A DNA stretch of 64,000 nt, from contig CAWAXG010000065.1 in assembly GCA_963785755.1 (NCBI GenBank), positions 71,910-135,909 of the forward strand, written 5' to 3'. Made by a program: the position numbers and the translations under genes. Every line of letters starts with the position of its first letter. Position 1 is the stretch's first letter. Shown piece by piece: positions 20,062-29,776 of this stretch. The stretch is from JACCXG01 sp963785755. Lineage in GTDB: Bacteria; Acidobacteriota; Vicinamibacteria; Vicinamibacterales; 2-12-FULL-66-21. A model generated the notes under the pieces. It did no database searches and was not told the origin of the DNA. It worked only from the letters and a program-made list of their open reading frames with translations.

Positions 20062-20205
20062 TCATTTCATCTCACCCGCCCAGTTATATACAACGCTGAT
20101 GGGCGCGTCCGGCGTATCGAGCAGCAGGTTGACGAGGAACCGGCGTCCATCCTGGCTGGGCTCGTAGCTGTTTCTCGTGTTGTAGACGTTTGAGCGCATC
20201 TCGAA
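20062..20205 (-). pseudogene. C-terminal remnant of a kinase-TolB/WD40 propeller protein
   Basis: Minus-strand codons read VLFEMRSNVYNTRNSYEPSQ, then DGRRFLVNLLLDT and ISVVYNWAGEMK before the stop. This is the terminal motif of acidobacterial Ser/Thr kinase-TolB and related propeller proteins (compare TRDGTRFLIPR...ITVVLNWRA in the gene ending at 53605). No upstream kinase or propeller sequence remains; the ADOP gene starts about 215 bp away in the opposite direction. Confidence 0.65.
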
Positions 20206-20420
20206 CAGGACGGAATTATAGACACGCCGTGCGAGCCGCTGTGTCGCGGTCCGGCCGGTCGCCTCGCCGTGGGGACGCCGGTATTTTGTTTGACAATCTG
20301 ATGGGCAACGCGATACTCCATTAGTTCGTCTAATAGGGCGATTCGTCACGACGTCCTGGCGCCCTGGCCGGCTTCATCCGCACGGCCGATGCAGGGCGGC
20401 CGCGGAGGAATGGAGATCGG

Positions 20421-23205
20421 ATGCGCAGCCTTCGTGAACTGATTGTCCGTCTCTGGGGAACGCTGCATCCGGCACGGCGCGACCGCGACCTGGAAGAGGA
20501 GCTCCGGCTGTACCTCGAGATGGCCGCAGACGACGCGCGGCGTCGCGGTGTCAGCGCCATCGACTCCAGACGCCTCGCGCGGCTCGAGGCCGGCGGCGCC
20601 TCGCAGGCAATGGATGCGCTTCGCGATCAGCGAGGCCTGCCGTGGATCGACGACCTGATGCGCGACGTGCGCCATGGGCTGCGCACGCTGCGGCGCAGTC
20701 CGGGCTTTACGGTGGTCGCCGTGGTGACACTGGCGCTGGGGATCGGCGCGAACACCGCCATCTTCTCGATCGTCAACAGCGTGATCCTGCGCCCGCTCGC
20801 ATATCCCGAGCCTGGGCAGTTGATGCGTCTGACCGCGCGGTTTCCGATGGCAGGGTCCGCTGGAGTCGGGCTCTCCAATCCGGAGTACGTGGAATTCCGG
20901 GAGATGACTCGATCCTTCACGCACGTGGGAGCATTCACGACCGGCGGCGGCAACACCGGCGGTGGATCTGGATCCTGGACCGGTGCAGTGAATCTCACCG
21001 CAGGCGATCGCGCTCTGCGCGTGCGTTCCGCCGCGGTGGACGAGCACTTGATTGCGGCGCTCGGGGTTCTGCCTGCGCATGGGCGTTTTTTCGCCGCGGG
21101 CGAGACCGAGGCGATGGCCGACCGGCCCGGCTTGGGCGGGCCGCCGATCGCGGTCCTCTCGCATGAGTTGTGGCAGACCGCGTTTGCCGGACAACCGCTC
21201 GTCGGCAAGACCGTGACCGTCGATGGCCGGCCTCACGAGATCATCGGCATCATGCCGCCCGGCGTCGATCTGATGGACACCCGCCCGGAAATCTGGTTGC
21301 CGCTCGGGACTCATCCGGTGATCCGCCGGATCCGCAACAGCCATCTCCTCAGCGTCATGGGGCGGCTGAAAGCGGGTGTCACGCCGCAGGCGGCACAATC
21401 CGAGTTGGACGCATTCCTGGAGAACTGGGCCGAGCGTGCGGGCGCGAAGGGCCATGTCCCCACGAAACACCCGTCGCGGGCCGAGGACCACAATCTCGAG
21501 ATGCAGCCGCTGCAGGCCGCGATTGTGGGCGACGCGAGCCGCGTGCTGTGGGTCCTGCAAGCTGCCGTCGGACTCGTGCTGCTGATCGCCTGCGCGAATC
21601 TCGCGAGCCTCGCCATGGCCCGCGCCGAATCACGTCGTCGTGAGTTCGCGGTACGTACATCGCTCGGGGCGAGCCGCGGCCGGCTGCTCCGCCAGGCGAT
21701 GACCGAAGGCGTGCTGTTGTCGGTCGTGGGTGGCGCGCTCGGCGTGTGGCTCGCCCGAGTTGGCGTTCAGGCGCTCGTTCTCGCCTATCCCACCAGCCTG
21801 CCTCGGACCAGCGACGTCACCATCGACGTGCCCGTCTTGCTCTTCGCGCTCATCGTCTCGATTGGGACCGGTTTGCTCTTCGGGCTCGCGCCAGGCGCGA
21901 AGAGACCGGTCGGCGATCTCGCGACCGCCCTCAACGAGGGTGGGGCTCGAGGGTCCAGCCGCTCCGGCCTTCGGGTCCGTCGGGCGCTGGTGGCGGCGGA
22001 AGTCGCGTTGGCAGTGATGCTCGTCATCACCGCCGGTCTGCTGATCCGCACGGTCCACAACCTCACAGGTGTTGACGCTGGATTCGATCGATCCCGCCTG
22101 GTCACGTTCTCGATGACGTTGCCGCGGAGGCACGTCCTAGGGCGGCGGCCGCGCGGCCGTGTATCAACGCCTGCTCGAGACGCTGCGCGCCGCACCGGGC
22201 GTGCAGGCAGCCACCGCCATGTCGGATCTGCCGCTGAACCGCTTCGTCCAGCGCTTCACGACGCGCGTCGAGAACACGACGGCCGCGACCGGACAGACCT
22301 CTGAAATCGTCGACTACTACCAGTTCGTCATGTCAGGGTATTTCGAGACGATGCGCATCCCGATCGTCGCCGGCCGCGGCTTCGGACCGTCGGATACGAC
22401 GTCGCTCGACCGCGTGGTCATCGTCAATGAAACGCTGGCGCGCAGGCTGTGGAACGGACGCAGTCCGATCGGGCAACGTCTCCGGCCGAACCTGTCGGCG
22501 TCGATGGGCACGGCGGACAATCCCTGGCACACGGTGATCGGCGTGGCCGGCGACGTGAAAGAGGGCGGGGTCGATCGGGCGGCTGGAACCGAGCTCTACA
22601 TCTTCCTCGACCAGCCGGCGCCGCCCGTCGATGAGATCAAGAATCCGTGGCGCGCCAACGCTCCGCCCACGATGAATGTGACACTACGAACGACCTTGCC
22701 GCTCGCGGCGTTGTCGTCCACGCTCGAGGCCGCGGTCCGGGACGCGGACCCCGCGGTTCCTATCGTTCGATTGCGCGAGATGGACGCGGTGTTCGGGGAA
22801 TCGATCCGCCGCCCGAGGCTGCTGGCGCAGTTGGTCGGCGGGTTTGCCGGACTGGCGCTGCTCCTCGCGGGCGTCGGCACCTACGGGGTACTCTCCTATA
22901 TGGTGACCGAGCGCCGACGCGAGATCGGCATCCGCATGGCGCTCGGGGCCACCCGTTCGAGCGTGATCGCACTGGTGATGAAACAGGGCCTTCAGGCCAC
23001 CGGGGTCGGAGTCGTCGTGGGTGTGGCCGGAGCGCTCGCCGTCAACCGTTTGATCGCGGCGCTGCTGTTCGGTGTGCGGCCGGCGGATCCGGCGACGCTC
23101 GTGACGGTGATCCTGACGATTGCCCTGGTGGCGGCGATCGCGTGCTGGCTGCCCGCATGGCGCGCCTCGCGGCTGGATCCGAACATGGTGCTCAGAGCGG
23201 ATTAG
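20421..23205 (+). pseudogene. ABC transporter permease, ADOP family, one frameshift
   Basis: This permease has the extra N-terminal cytosolic helical domain seen in many ADOPs (RDLEEELRLYLEMAADDARR). Then come MacB half 1 (RTLRRSPGFTVVAVVTLALG), its three helices (AAVGLVLLIACANLASLAMA and onward), half 2 and the terminal signature WLPAWRASRLDPNMVLRAD. The frame changes once, between about 22120 and 22150 (first frame to MTLPRR, second frame from AAVYQRLLETLRAAPGVQAA), by one extra base. Repaired length is about 928 residues. The N-terminal half alone would lack the second permease unit. GGAG precedes the ATG. Followed after 33 bp by a serine hydrolase, possibly the same transcript. Confidence 0.9.
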
Positions 23206-23238
23206 GTGTCTGCTACTCCACTCGACCGGAGACTCTTG

Positions 23239-24295
23239 ATGCAGCGCAGTCGCATTCCATTCCTGGCCGTCGTGCTGGTGCTCGCCGCGACCGTGGCGGC
23301 GCGCGCGGATCCGACCGACGACTACATCAAGGCCGAGATGCAGCGTCAGCATGTTCCGGGCCTGTCTCTCGTCGTCATCAAGGATGGAAAGATCATCAAG
23401 TCGGCGGGATATGGACTGGCGGATGTACGGCCTCAAAACCCCGGCCACGCCCGAGACCGTCTACAAGATCGGGTCGGTCAGCAAGCAGTTCATCGCCACC
23501 GGCATCATGGTGCTCGTTCAGGACGGCCGCCTGGCCCTCGACGATCCGATCAACAAGTACCTCGAAGGCGCGCCACCAGCCTGGCAGGGGATCACGATCC
23601 GCCATGTGCTGACGCACACGTCGGGCATTGTCCGAGAGGCGCCCGGATTCAATCCGGCGAAGGTGCAGAGCGATCTCGATGTGATCAAGACGGCGTATCC
23701 GCTGCCGCTGCGGTTCGCGCCGGGGGAGAAGTGGGAGTACTGCAATGTCGGGTACTTCGCGCTCGGCGAGATCATCCGCAAGGTTGCCGGCCGGCCGTGG
23801 ACCGAGTTTCTGACCGAGCGGGTCTTCAAGCCGTCCGGGATGACGACGACATATCCGACCGATACGAAAGAGCGCGTCGCGAACCGCGCCGTCGGCTATA
23901 CCGGTGACGAAAACCGGCGAGTCGCCGACGACTGGAAAGCGCTCCGCCCGAGCGGCGCCTTCGTCTCAACCGTGCTGGACCTGGCGAAGTGGGACGCGAT
24001 GCTCTCGACGGACAAAGTCCTCACCGAGGCGACGCGGCGTCAGATGTGGACTCCGGTCACGCTCAACAACGGCACGTCGTACCACTATGGCTTCGGGTGG
24101 GAGCTGGATGCGCTGAACACGCACAAGCAGGTGCATCACGGCGGCTCGATGCCAGGATTTCGTTCTCAGTTCGCACGGTTCGTCGACGAACGAGTGACGC
24201 TCATCGTCCTCATGAATGCGGAAGATGTGGACCGGGACTCGATCGTGCGCGGGATCGCGGAGTTCTACCTTCCGGTCCCGGTCCGAACGCGGTAA
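23239..24295 (+). pseudogene. Secreted serine hydrolase (beta-lactamase/class C family), one frameshift
   Basis: The start ATG 23239 has GGAGA six bases upstream and gives a signal peptide (MQRSRIPFLAVVLVLAATVA). Class C beta-lactamase-like core: SVSK (catalytic Ser and Lys), YCN (general-base Tyr), and HHGGSMPG near the C-terminus (KTG-equivalent). One extra base near 23425-23435 separates GYGLADV from LKTPATPETVYKIG; elsewhere it is clean. Repaired length is about 352 residues. Related to, but not a close copy of, the hydrolase at 3458. Such proteins act as esterases or D-aminopeptidases as often as beta-lactamases, so no drug claim can be made. Confidence 0.88.
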
Positions 24296-24316
24296 GAGCA
24301 TTCCAGCCAGGGGTAT

Positions 24317-24352
24317 TTCACAAGGAGGACGTCCTCCCATCCTCCTTGTGAA
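24317..24352. repeat. TC/GA-rich hairpin repeat, likely acting as a terminator
   Basis: Perfect 13-bp arms TTCACAAGGAGGA and TCCTCCTTGTGAA around a 10-nt loop. They are followed by GAGAAGACGCCGCC, the tail shared with the copy at 40371. It lies between the convergent serine hydrolase (stop 24295) and GH-like gene (stop 24379), so it may end transcription in both directions. Confidence 0.75.
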
Positions 24353-24378
24353 GAGAAGACGCCGCCGCGAACGTTTCC

Positions 24379-25506
24379 TCATCTGCCGGCAGCCATCGCG
24401 CGGAACGTGCGGCCGATCGCCTCGATCTTCGCGGGCTCTTTCCGCAGGCCGCTCCAGGCGAACACCATCACGCCGGTCGCGGGTCTCCGTATGCCGAGCT
24501 CGAGCACCGTCGGCACCTGATCGACGGGAACGGATTCGCCCCAGTCCGAGATCTGCACGATCGGCCAGATGCGGTGGCGCTCGCCGGCCACGCCGCTGAT
24601 GCCCAGGTGCTTGCCGAGCCATGTCACCTGACGTGCGATCCACGCCGGGTCCGTTGAGTGGCCAAACCGCGCGTGGTACACCATCGGGCTGAAGACGTCG
24701 ACGTAGGCTGCCTGCGCCTTGAGATCAATCGCCAGCTTCTCGAGCCGCGCGCCGCCGAGATCCTCGTCGCTCCAGGCGTTGTGGAACGTGCCCAGGAGCG
24801 CCGACGGACGTGTGGCCTCGATGATGTCGCGGAACTCACGGACCCAGTCCGTGAAGAGGTTCAGCCGCCAGCGGATCCAGGCAGGACGGTGCGTGGACAG
24901 CAGCAGCGCCGCTCGCTCGGATGCCGGCGCGTCGGGCAACCGGATCCCGGTCGCGTCCTGGAACCGCCGCAGGCAGCGATCGCAGAAGCAGGTATCAGGC
25001 ATATCGGGGTCGGCGCGTTCCCAGCTTGCGTGACTGTGGTGGTAATCGAGCCAGACGCCGTCGATGGCGAAGTCCTGCAGCAGCTTCCTGAAGGCGTCCA
25101 TCCGGAATCGCCGGTAGCCGTCATGCGTCGGGCAGATCCCCTGCCAGCCCTGCGGCGGCGCCGACACTTGTCCGTCGGTTCCGATCGGCGCGGCGTCGGG
25201 ATGTTCTTTCAAATACTCGGCGGCGTGAAGGGTATTGAACTCGGCATACACCTGCACGCGCTCGGCACGCAGCAGCGCCAGCCGTTCGGGCGTGACGCTG
25301 CCCGCGCCCAGCCACACCGCGTCGATGCCGAAGTCGCGCAGACGCGTGCCCGCGTCGAGAATCTCCTGGGGCACGCCGCCGTAGATGCCGCGGAGCGGTG
25401 CTGTTTGCGCGGACGTTTGCGGCGCCGTGGCGCCCGGTGCACCCAGAGTTACGGCGATACCGAAGGTGCACGCGAAAACCGCGAGGGGGATCGACTTGTC
25501 AGGCAT
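24379..25506 (-). CDS. Secreted TIM-barrel protein resembling putative glycoside hydrolases
   Basis: A 375-residue protein with a signal peptide (MPDKSIPLAVFACTFGIAVT). The repeating strand-helix pattern (GIDAVWLGAGSVTPE, VQVYAEFNTLHAAEYL, FAIDGVWLDYHHSHASWE) resembles uncharacterised GH-like barrels of the GHL/DUF4015-like type. The acidic residues in GVWLDYHHSH and TFHNAWSDEDL are candidate catalytic groups. A CFCDRCLRRF motif, seen in some beta-galactosidase-trimerisation-like barrels, suggests a structural Cys cluster. No family assignment is safe. Neighbouring genes do not form an operon with it. Confidence 0.7.
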   Translation of the reverse strand: MPDKSIPLAVFACTFGIAVTLGAPGATAPQTSAQTAPLRGIYGGVPQEILDAGTRLRDFGIDAVWLGAGSVTPERLALLRAERVQVYAEFNTLHAAEYLKEHPDAAPIGTDGQVSAPPQGWQGICPTHDGYRRFRMDAFRKLLQDFAIDGVWLDYHHSHASWERADPDMPDTCFCDRCLRRFQDATGIRLPDAPASERAALLLSTHRPAWIRWRLNLFTDWVREFRDIIEATRPSALLGTFHNAWSDEDLGGARLEKLAIDLKAQAAYVDVFSPMVYHARFGHSTDPAWIARQVTWLGKHLGISGVAGERHRIWPIVQISDWGESVPVDQVPTVLELGIRRPATGVMVFAWSGLRKEPAKIEAIGRTFRAMAAGR

Positions 25507-25515
25507 GTCACTTCC

Positions 25516-25665
25516 GGGGTCAGGCCGTGAATCCGTGAACGGGGACAGCGTGCCGCAGGAACGATTTGCGGTCAAACGGTCTGGTTTCTTGGCATTTCAG
25601 GCCATTTTCTGAGGGGGCGCTCATGCGTCTGGCTGTCCTGATTCACGGATTCACGGCCTGACCCC
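25516..25665. repeat. REP-like inverted-repeat element (150 bp)
   Basis: Perfect 24-nt terminal arms: the left arm is 25516-25539 (begins GGGGTCAGGCCGTGAATCC) and the right arm is 25642-25665 (ends GATTCACGGCCTGACCCC). Imperfect pairing extends inward (GGGGACAGC with GCTGTCC). The 102-nt interior is non-coding. GGGGTCA...TGACCCC ends are typical of REP/MITE-like units mobilised in trans by REP-associated tyrosine transposases; none is encoded here. It sits between the GH-like gene start and the sigma-factor promoter. Confidence 0.85.
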
Positions 25666-25707
25666 CAGCTCAGCCATGTCGTCTTTTCCCCGCCGTTAGC
25701 GATTCTG

Positions 25708-25713
25708 TATATA
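25708..25713 (+). promoter_or_regulatory. Candidate -10 box of the sigma-factor/kinase operon
   Basis: TATATA stands 50 bp upstream of the sigma-factor ATG. A 7-bp inverted repeat (GGCCGCC / GGCGGCC) at 25725-25748 follows in the leader and could form a hairpin before the ribosome site AAGGA. A -35 element is not clear. Confidence 0.3.
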
Positions 25714-25762
25714 GGGGGCATTTCGGCCGCCCTGGGGAATCGGCGGCCGCGAAGGACGACAG

Positions 25763-26362
25763 ATGGCTGTAATGAACGCAATCTCCGAAATACCGAGCGG
25801 GACGGGTGATGAACGGGTTGTCGCGGATGTGCTGTTCGGGACGCTCTATGCCGAACTGCATCGCCTCGCGCGCCGCGAGCTCAATCGGCGCGGACCGGTC
25901 GGCGGGCTTGGTGTCACCACCCTCCTGCACGAAGCCTACCTCTCGATGTCCGGCAAAGACGGCACCGTGTTCGTCGATCACGCCCGGTTCATGGGCTATG
26001 CCGCCCGCGTCATGCGCGGGTTGATCATCGACGACGTGCGCCGGCGCCGGTCCGAGAAGCGCGGCGGCCTGTTCGAGATCACGTCGCTCTGTACCGATCA
26101 CGGCGACGTGGTCATGAATCCGACCTCGCTGATCATGATCAGCGACGCCCTCGACGAGCTCGCCGACGTCGATCCGGATCTCGCCCAGGTCATCGATCTC
26201 AAATTCTTCTGCGGGTTCTCGTTCACCGAGATCGCCGCCATGCGCGGCGTGTCGGAGCGGACGATTCAGCGCAATTGGGAAAAGGGCCGCATGTACCTGC
26301 ACCATGCGGTCGGCGGCGGCCATCCGGCCGCCGTGAGCGCCGATGCCGCCGCTCAGTCCTGA
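25763..26362 (+). CDS. RNA polymerase sigma factor, ECF subfamily (acidobacterial Sig-70_X6 type)
   Basis: A 199-residue sigma-70 family protein. Region 2 (LYAELHRLARRELNRRGP...FMGYAARVMRGLIIDDVRRR) would contact core polymerase and the -10 element. Region 4 (VIDLKFFCGFSFTEIAAMRG then VSERTIQRNWEKGRMYLHHA) is the -35-binding helix-turn-helix. Its extended linker places it in the group found almost only next to Ser/Thr kinases in Acidobacteria and Planctomycetes. Its end overlaps the kinase start by 20 bp, so the two are translationally coupled; the kinase or its phosphorylation cascade is the likely control. Confidence 0.93.
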   Translation: MAVMNAISEIPSGTGDERVVADVLFGTLYAELHRLARRELNRRGPVGGLGVTTLLHEAYLSMSGKDGTVFVDHARFMGYAARVMRGLIIDDVRRRRSEKRGGLFEITSLCTDHGDVVMNPTSLIMISDALDELADVDPDLAQVIDLKFFCGFSFTEIAAMRGVSERTIQRNWEKGRMYLHHAVGGGHPAAVSADAAAQS

Positions 26363-28955
26363 TCGCTGGCGCGTTCTCAGTCCGTATCTGGACGAAGCGC
26401 TCGAGATTCCCACCGAGGACTGGGCCACGTGGCTGGCCTCGATCTCCGCGAACGATCCGGCCCTGGCCGCCGATCTGAACGCGATGCTGGCCGCGCACCA
26501 GGTGGTCCACAAATCCCGCTTCCTCGAGCGGGCGGTGTTGGATCCCCGGCTCACGCCGATGGAGTCGCTCGCCGGCCAGGTCGTCGGCGCCTACAAGCTG
26601 CAGTCCCCGATTGGCCAGGGCGGTTCGGGCAGCGTGTGGCTCGCCGAACGCTGCGACGGCCGCTTCGAAGGACGGGCCGCGGTCAAGCTGCTGAACATCG
26701 CGCTCCTCGGCCGCGCCGGCGAAGAGCGCTTCAAGCGCGAAGGCACCATCCTCGCGCGCCTGCAGCATCCGCGCATCGCGCATCTCATCGACGCCGGCGT
26801 CTCGCCGGCGGGCCAACCCTACCTCGTGCTCGAACACGTGGACGGTCGAAGCATCGATCGCTATTGCGACGAACGCTCGCTCGGGATCGAGGCTCGCCTC
26901 CAGCTGTTTCTCGACGTGCTCGACGCCGTCGCTCACGCGCACGCCAACCTGATCGTGCACCGCGACATCAAGCCCGCCAACGTGCTCGTCAGCACCGATG
27001 GTCAGGTCAAGCTGCTCGACTTCGGGATCGCCAAGCTGATCGAGCGGGATGGTCCGTTGGGGCCCGGCACCGCGGACGCGACCGCGCTCACGCGCGAGTG
27101 CGGCGCGGCGCTGACGCCCGAGTACGCGGCGCCCGAGCAGCTGTCCGGCGGCGCCGTGACCACCGCGACCGACGTCTACGCGCTTGGCGTGCTGCTGTAC
27201 GTGCTGCTGAGCGGTCAGCATCCCGCGGGCCGCGCCCTTCGATCGCCGGCCACGCTGATCCACGCCATCGTGGATACGCAGCCCCAGCGCGTGTCGGACG
27301 CCGTCGTGTCGCAGACCGAGCCGCAGGAGGCGCTCTCGCGGCACGCCCGGCAGTGCGGCACGACCTCGAGCCGCCTTCGCCGCGCCCTTCGCGGCGACCT
27401 CGACACCATCGTCGCGAAGGCGTTGAAGAAGAACGCCTCGGAGCGCTACCCGTCGGTCACCGCGCTCGCCGACGACATCCGGCGGTTTGTGCGCCAGCAG
27501 CCAATCAGCGCGCGAGCCGATACGCTTGGCTATCGCACCGTGACCTTCGTCCGCCGCCACGCGGGAGGTGTCGCGACGTTCGCGGTCGTCGTCCTGCTGA
27601 TCGCCGGATTGACGACGGTGCATACCTCGCGGCTGTCGGCGGAGCGTGATCGTGCGCAGCGTGAGACGGCGAAAGCTGTCAAGGTGAGCGAGCTGCTCAT
27701 GGGACTGCTGACGATCGCCGATCCGTATACCAATCGGGGACGATCGGGGCAGACGAACCCCCGCGCGCTCCTCGATGAAGGCGCCGAGCAGATCCAGAAG
27801 GAGCTGGCCGGGCAGCCCGAACTGCAGGCGGAGATGCTGACGATGATGGGGAGGACCTATCGTCGGCTGGCGGCGTTCGACAAGGCCCAGCAGCTGCTCG
27901 AGCAGGCGCTCGCGACCGGGCGGAAGGCGTTCGGCGCGGAACACGTCCGCGTGGCGCAGACGCTCGACTACCTTGGCGTCGTCCTCACAGACAAGGGGGA
28001 CTACGCGGCGGCCGGCCGGACCCTCGAACAGGCGCTCGGTCTTCGGCGCAAGCTCCTCGGCCCGGAGCACGCGGATGTCGCCGTGACGCTCGCCGAGCTC
28101 GGACGCGTCTATCAGGATCAGGGTCTGAACGATCGCGCCGAGCCGCTCCATCGTGAGGCGCTGGCCATCAGGCGCAAAGTGCTCGGTGAAGAACACAGGG
28201 AAACGGCGGTCAGCCAGAGCGATCTGGCGTCGGTGCTGCGACTGAACGGCGATCTGCCGGGCGCCGAAACCCTGCTCACGCAGAGTCTCGACACGAACCG
28301 CAAGACGCGCGGGCCGGAGCATCCCAACACGTTCGCCGCCTTGCACGATCTCGCGCTGATCGCGGCGACGAAGGGCGACCTTCCGGCTGCCGAATCGCAG
28401 CTGCGTCTGGCGCTCGCGGGCCAGCGGAAGACGCTTGGCGACAGACATCCCATCGTCGCGACCACACTCAACAGCCTCTCGCGCGTATTGCTGGAACAGG
28501 GACGTCACGCCGATGCGGCGTCCATGCTGAAAGAGGCGCTGGAGATCGCCCGCGCCGCCCTCGGCAACGATCACCAGCTCGTCGCGATTTATTCGATCAA
28601 CCTCGCGGTCGTGCAGCTCGAACGAAAGGACCCCGCGACGGCGGAAGCGCTCCTTCGTGAGGGCCTGCGGATCAGGGCTCGCGCTCCGGGGCTCGTGCCG
28701 AGCCGTCGCCGCACACGCCTGCAGGACGACTGGAGCATCGGCGCGACGAAGAGCCTGCTCGGTGCGTCACTGGTCGGCCTCCACCGCTACGACGAAGCGG
28801 AAGCGGTGCTGCTCGATGCGCGCCGCGATCTCGAGACCTCGCGTCCGGCGCCGAATGCGGAGATCAAGTCCACCATCACCCGGCTCGTAGAGCTCTACGT
28901 CGCCTCCGGCAAGCACGACCGGGCGGCGGCGTATCTGGCGCTGCTCGGTTCCTGA
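26343..28955 (+). CDS. Membrane-anchored Ser/Thr protein kinase with C-terminal TPR array
   Basis: An 870-residue kinase. A helical N-terminal segment (1-80) precedes the kinase domain. Glycine loop GQGGSGSVW sits at 91-99, the VAIK-type lysine in AAVKLL (115), catalytic HRDIKPAN at 207-214, DFG at 226-228, and the APE-like APEQ at 263-266. A transmembrane helix (VATFAVVVLLIAGLTTVHTS) lies near 400. The remaining ~400 residues are tetratricopeptide repeats of the kinesin-light-chain type (repeated ALAIRRKVLGEEH, LDTNRKTRGPEHPNT, LRLALAGQRKTLGDRHP), probably a periplasmic protein-binding scaffold. All catalytic residues are present. Coupled to the preceding sigma factor. Confidence 0.94.
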   Translation: MPPLSPDRWRVLSPYLDEALEIPTEDWATWLASISANDPALAADLNAMLAAHQVVHKSRFLERAVLDPRLTPMESLAGQVVGAYKLQSPIGQGGSGSVWLAERCDGRFEGRAAVKLLNIALLGRAGEERFKREGTILARLQHPRIAHLIDAGVSPAGQPYLVLEHVDGRSIDRYCDERSLGIEARLQLFLDVLDAVAHAHANLIVHRDIKPANVLVSTDGQVKLLDFGIAKLIERDGPLGPGTADATALTRECGAALTPEYAAPEQLSGGAVTTATDVYALGVLLYVLLSGQHPAGRALRSPATLIHAIVDTQPQRVSDAVVSQTEPQEALSRHARQCGTTSSRLRRALRGDLDTIVAKALKKNASERYPSVTALADDIRRFVRQQPISARADTLGYRTVTFVRRHAGGVATFAVVVLLIAGLTTVHTSRLSAERDRAQRETAKAVKVSELLMGLLTIADPYTNRGRSGQTNPRALLDEGAEQIQKELAGQPELQAEMLTMMGRTYRRLAAFDKAQQLLEQALATGRKAFGAEHVRVAQTLDYLGVVLTDKGDYAAAGRTLEQALGLRRKLLGPEHADVAVTLAELGRVYQDQGLNDRAEPLHREALAIRRKVLGEEHRETAVSQSDLASVLRLNGDLPGAETLLTQSLDTNRKTRGPEHPNTFAALHDLALIAATKGDLPAAESQLRLALAGQRKTLGDRHPIVATTLNSLSRVLLEQGRHADAASMLKEALEIARAALGNDHQLVAIYSINLAVVQLERKDPATAEALLREGLRIRARAPGLVPSRRRTRLQDDWSIGATKSLLGASLVGLHRYDEAEAVLLDARRDLETSRPAPNAEIKSTITRLVELYVASGKHDRAAAYLALLGS

Positions 28956-29086
28956 CCATTTCCTCGCTCGCCCGACGAGCGGCTGTCGCCGCCCCGGCCT
29001 CAACCCGCGTGTCGCCTTTGTGCCACCCATTTCGATGTTTTCAGTAGGAACTCGAAACGACTGTCACAGACAAGGAGAACTTCAAC

Positions 29087-29674
29087 ATGTTCCGGAACAC
29101 GACCGCGCTCACCGCTGCTCTGACGTTCGCACTGCTTGGAGGGGCGCAGGCCGCCGAAAAGATCATCCCGCCGGCCGTCCCCATCGACATCGAAGTGCCT
29201 GCGGGGTTCAACCCGTTTTTCGTCGGGCACGCCGTTGGGACCCAGAACTTCATCTGCGTGTCGGCCGCGACCCCGACCGGCGGCGAGTGGTGGCCGATCG
29301 GCCCGCAGGCGACCATCTTCGACGAAACCGGGGAGCAGACCCTCACGCACTATCAGAGCAAGAACCCGTTCAAAAACGACAACCTGCACGCGACGTGGCA
29401 GCATTCGCGCGACACGAGCCAGGTGTGGGCGACCAGGTTCAGTGGGTCGCTGGACCCGACCTACGTCGCGCCGGGCGCAATCGAATGGCTGCGGCTGGAC
29501 GTGACCGGCGGGCAGGTGGGACCAACCGGCGGCGACAAGCTGTCGTCGGCCCTCTTCATTCAGCGCGTGAACACCGTCGGCGGCGTGAAGCCTCCGGCCG
29601 CCGATTGCACTTCGGGCACCCTCAACAACAGGAGGCTGGTGGATTACGAGGCGGACTACTACTTCTATCGATAG
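29087..29674 (+). CDS. DUF3455 secreted protein
   Basis: A 195-residue exported protein with AAGGAG ahead of its ATG and a signal peptide (MFRNTTALTAALTFALLGGA). It matches the DUF3455 pattern across its length: PPAVPIDIEVPAGFNPFFVG, HAVGTQNFIC, ATWQHSRDTSQVWA, a GPTGGDKLSSALFIQRVNTV block and the terminal DYEADYYFYR. The function of the family is unknown. It follows the kinase gene by 131 bp but has its own leader. Confidence 0.9.
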   Translation: MFRNTTALTAALTFALLGGAQAAEKIIPPAVPIDIEVPAGFNPFFVGHAVGTQNFICVSAATPTGGEWWPIGPQATIFDETGEQTLTHYQSKNPFKNDNLHATWQHSRDTSQVWATRFSGSLDPTYVAPGAIEWLRLDVTGGQVGPTGGDKLSSALFIQRVNTVGGVKPPAADCTSGTLNNRRLVDYEADYYFYR

Positions 29675-29714
29675 CCGCCAATCGGGCGGGGGGCGTGTGA
29701 TGATTCCAATCCTT

Positions 29715-29743
29715 CAGGCCTGCGTTTCCCGCGCGCAGGCCTG
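29715..29743. terminator. Hairpin after the DUF3455 gene
   Basis: Perfect 10-bp arms CAGGCCTGCG / CGCAGGCCTG with a 9-nt loop, 41 bp after the DUF3455 stop and just before the promoter of the next gene. There is no clear T-tract. Confidence 0.5.
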
Positions 29744-29764
29744 ACCAGCCTCCGCGTCGCTGGG

Positions 29765-29770
29765 TATAAT
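29765..29770 (+). promoter_or_regulatory. TATAAT -10 box for a leaderless transcript
   Basis: A perfect TATAAT ends 6 bp before the GTG start at 29777, with CTGACC 18 bp upstream as a partial -35. Transcription would begin at or next to the start codon, so the mRNA would be leaderless, consistent with the absence of a ribosome site. Confidence 0.6.
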
Positions 29771-29776
29771 CGCCGC

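Noticed and set aside
24317..24352. CRISPR array
   Set aside because: The TC-rich repeats and the TTGAACCC arrays recur, but with no fixed-length unique spacers and no cas genes; each is a local hairpin or short tandem array.
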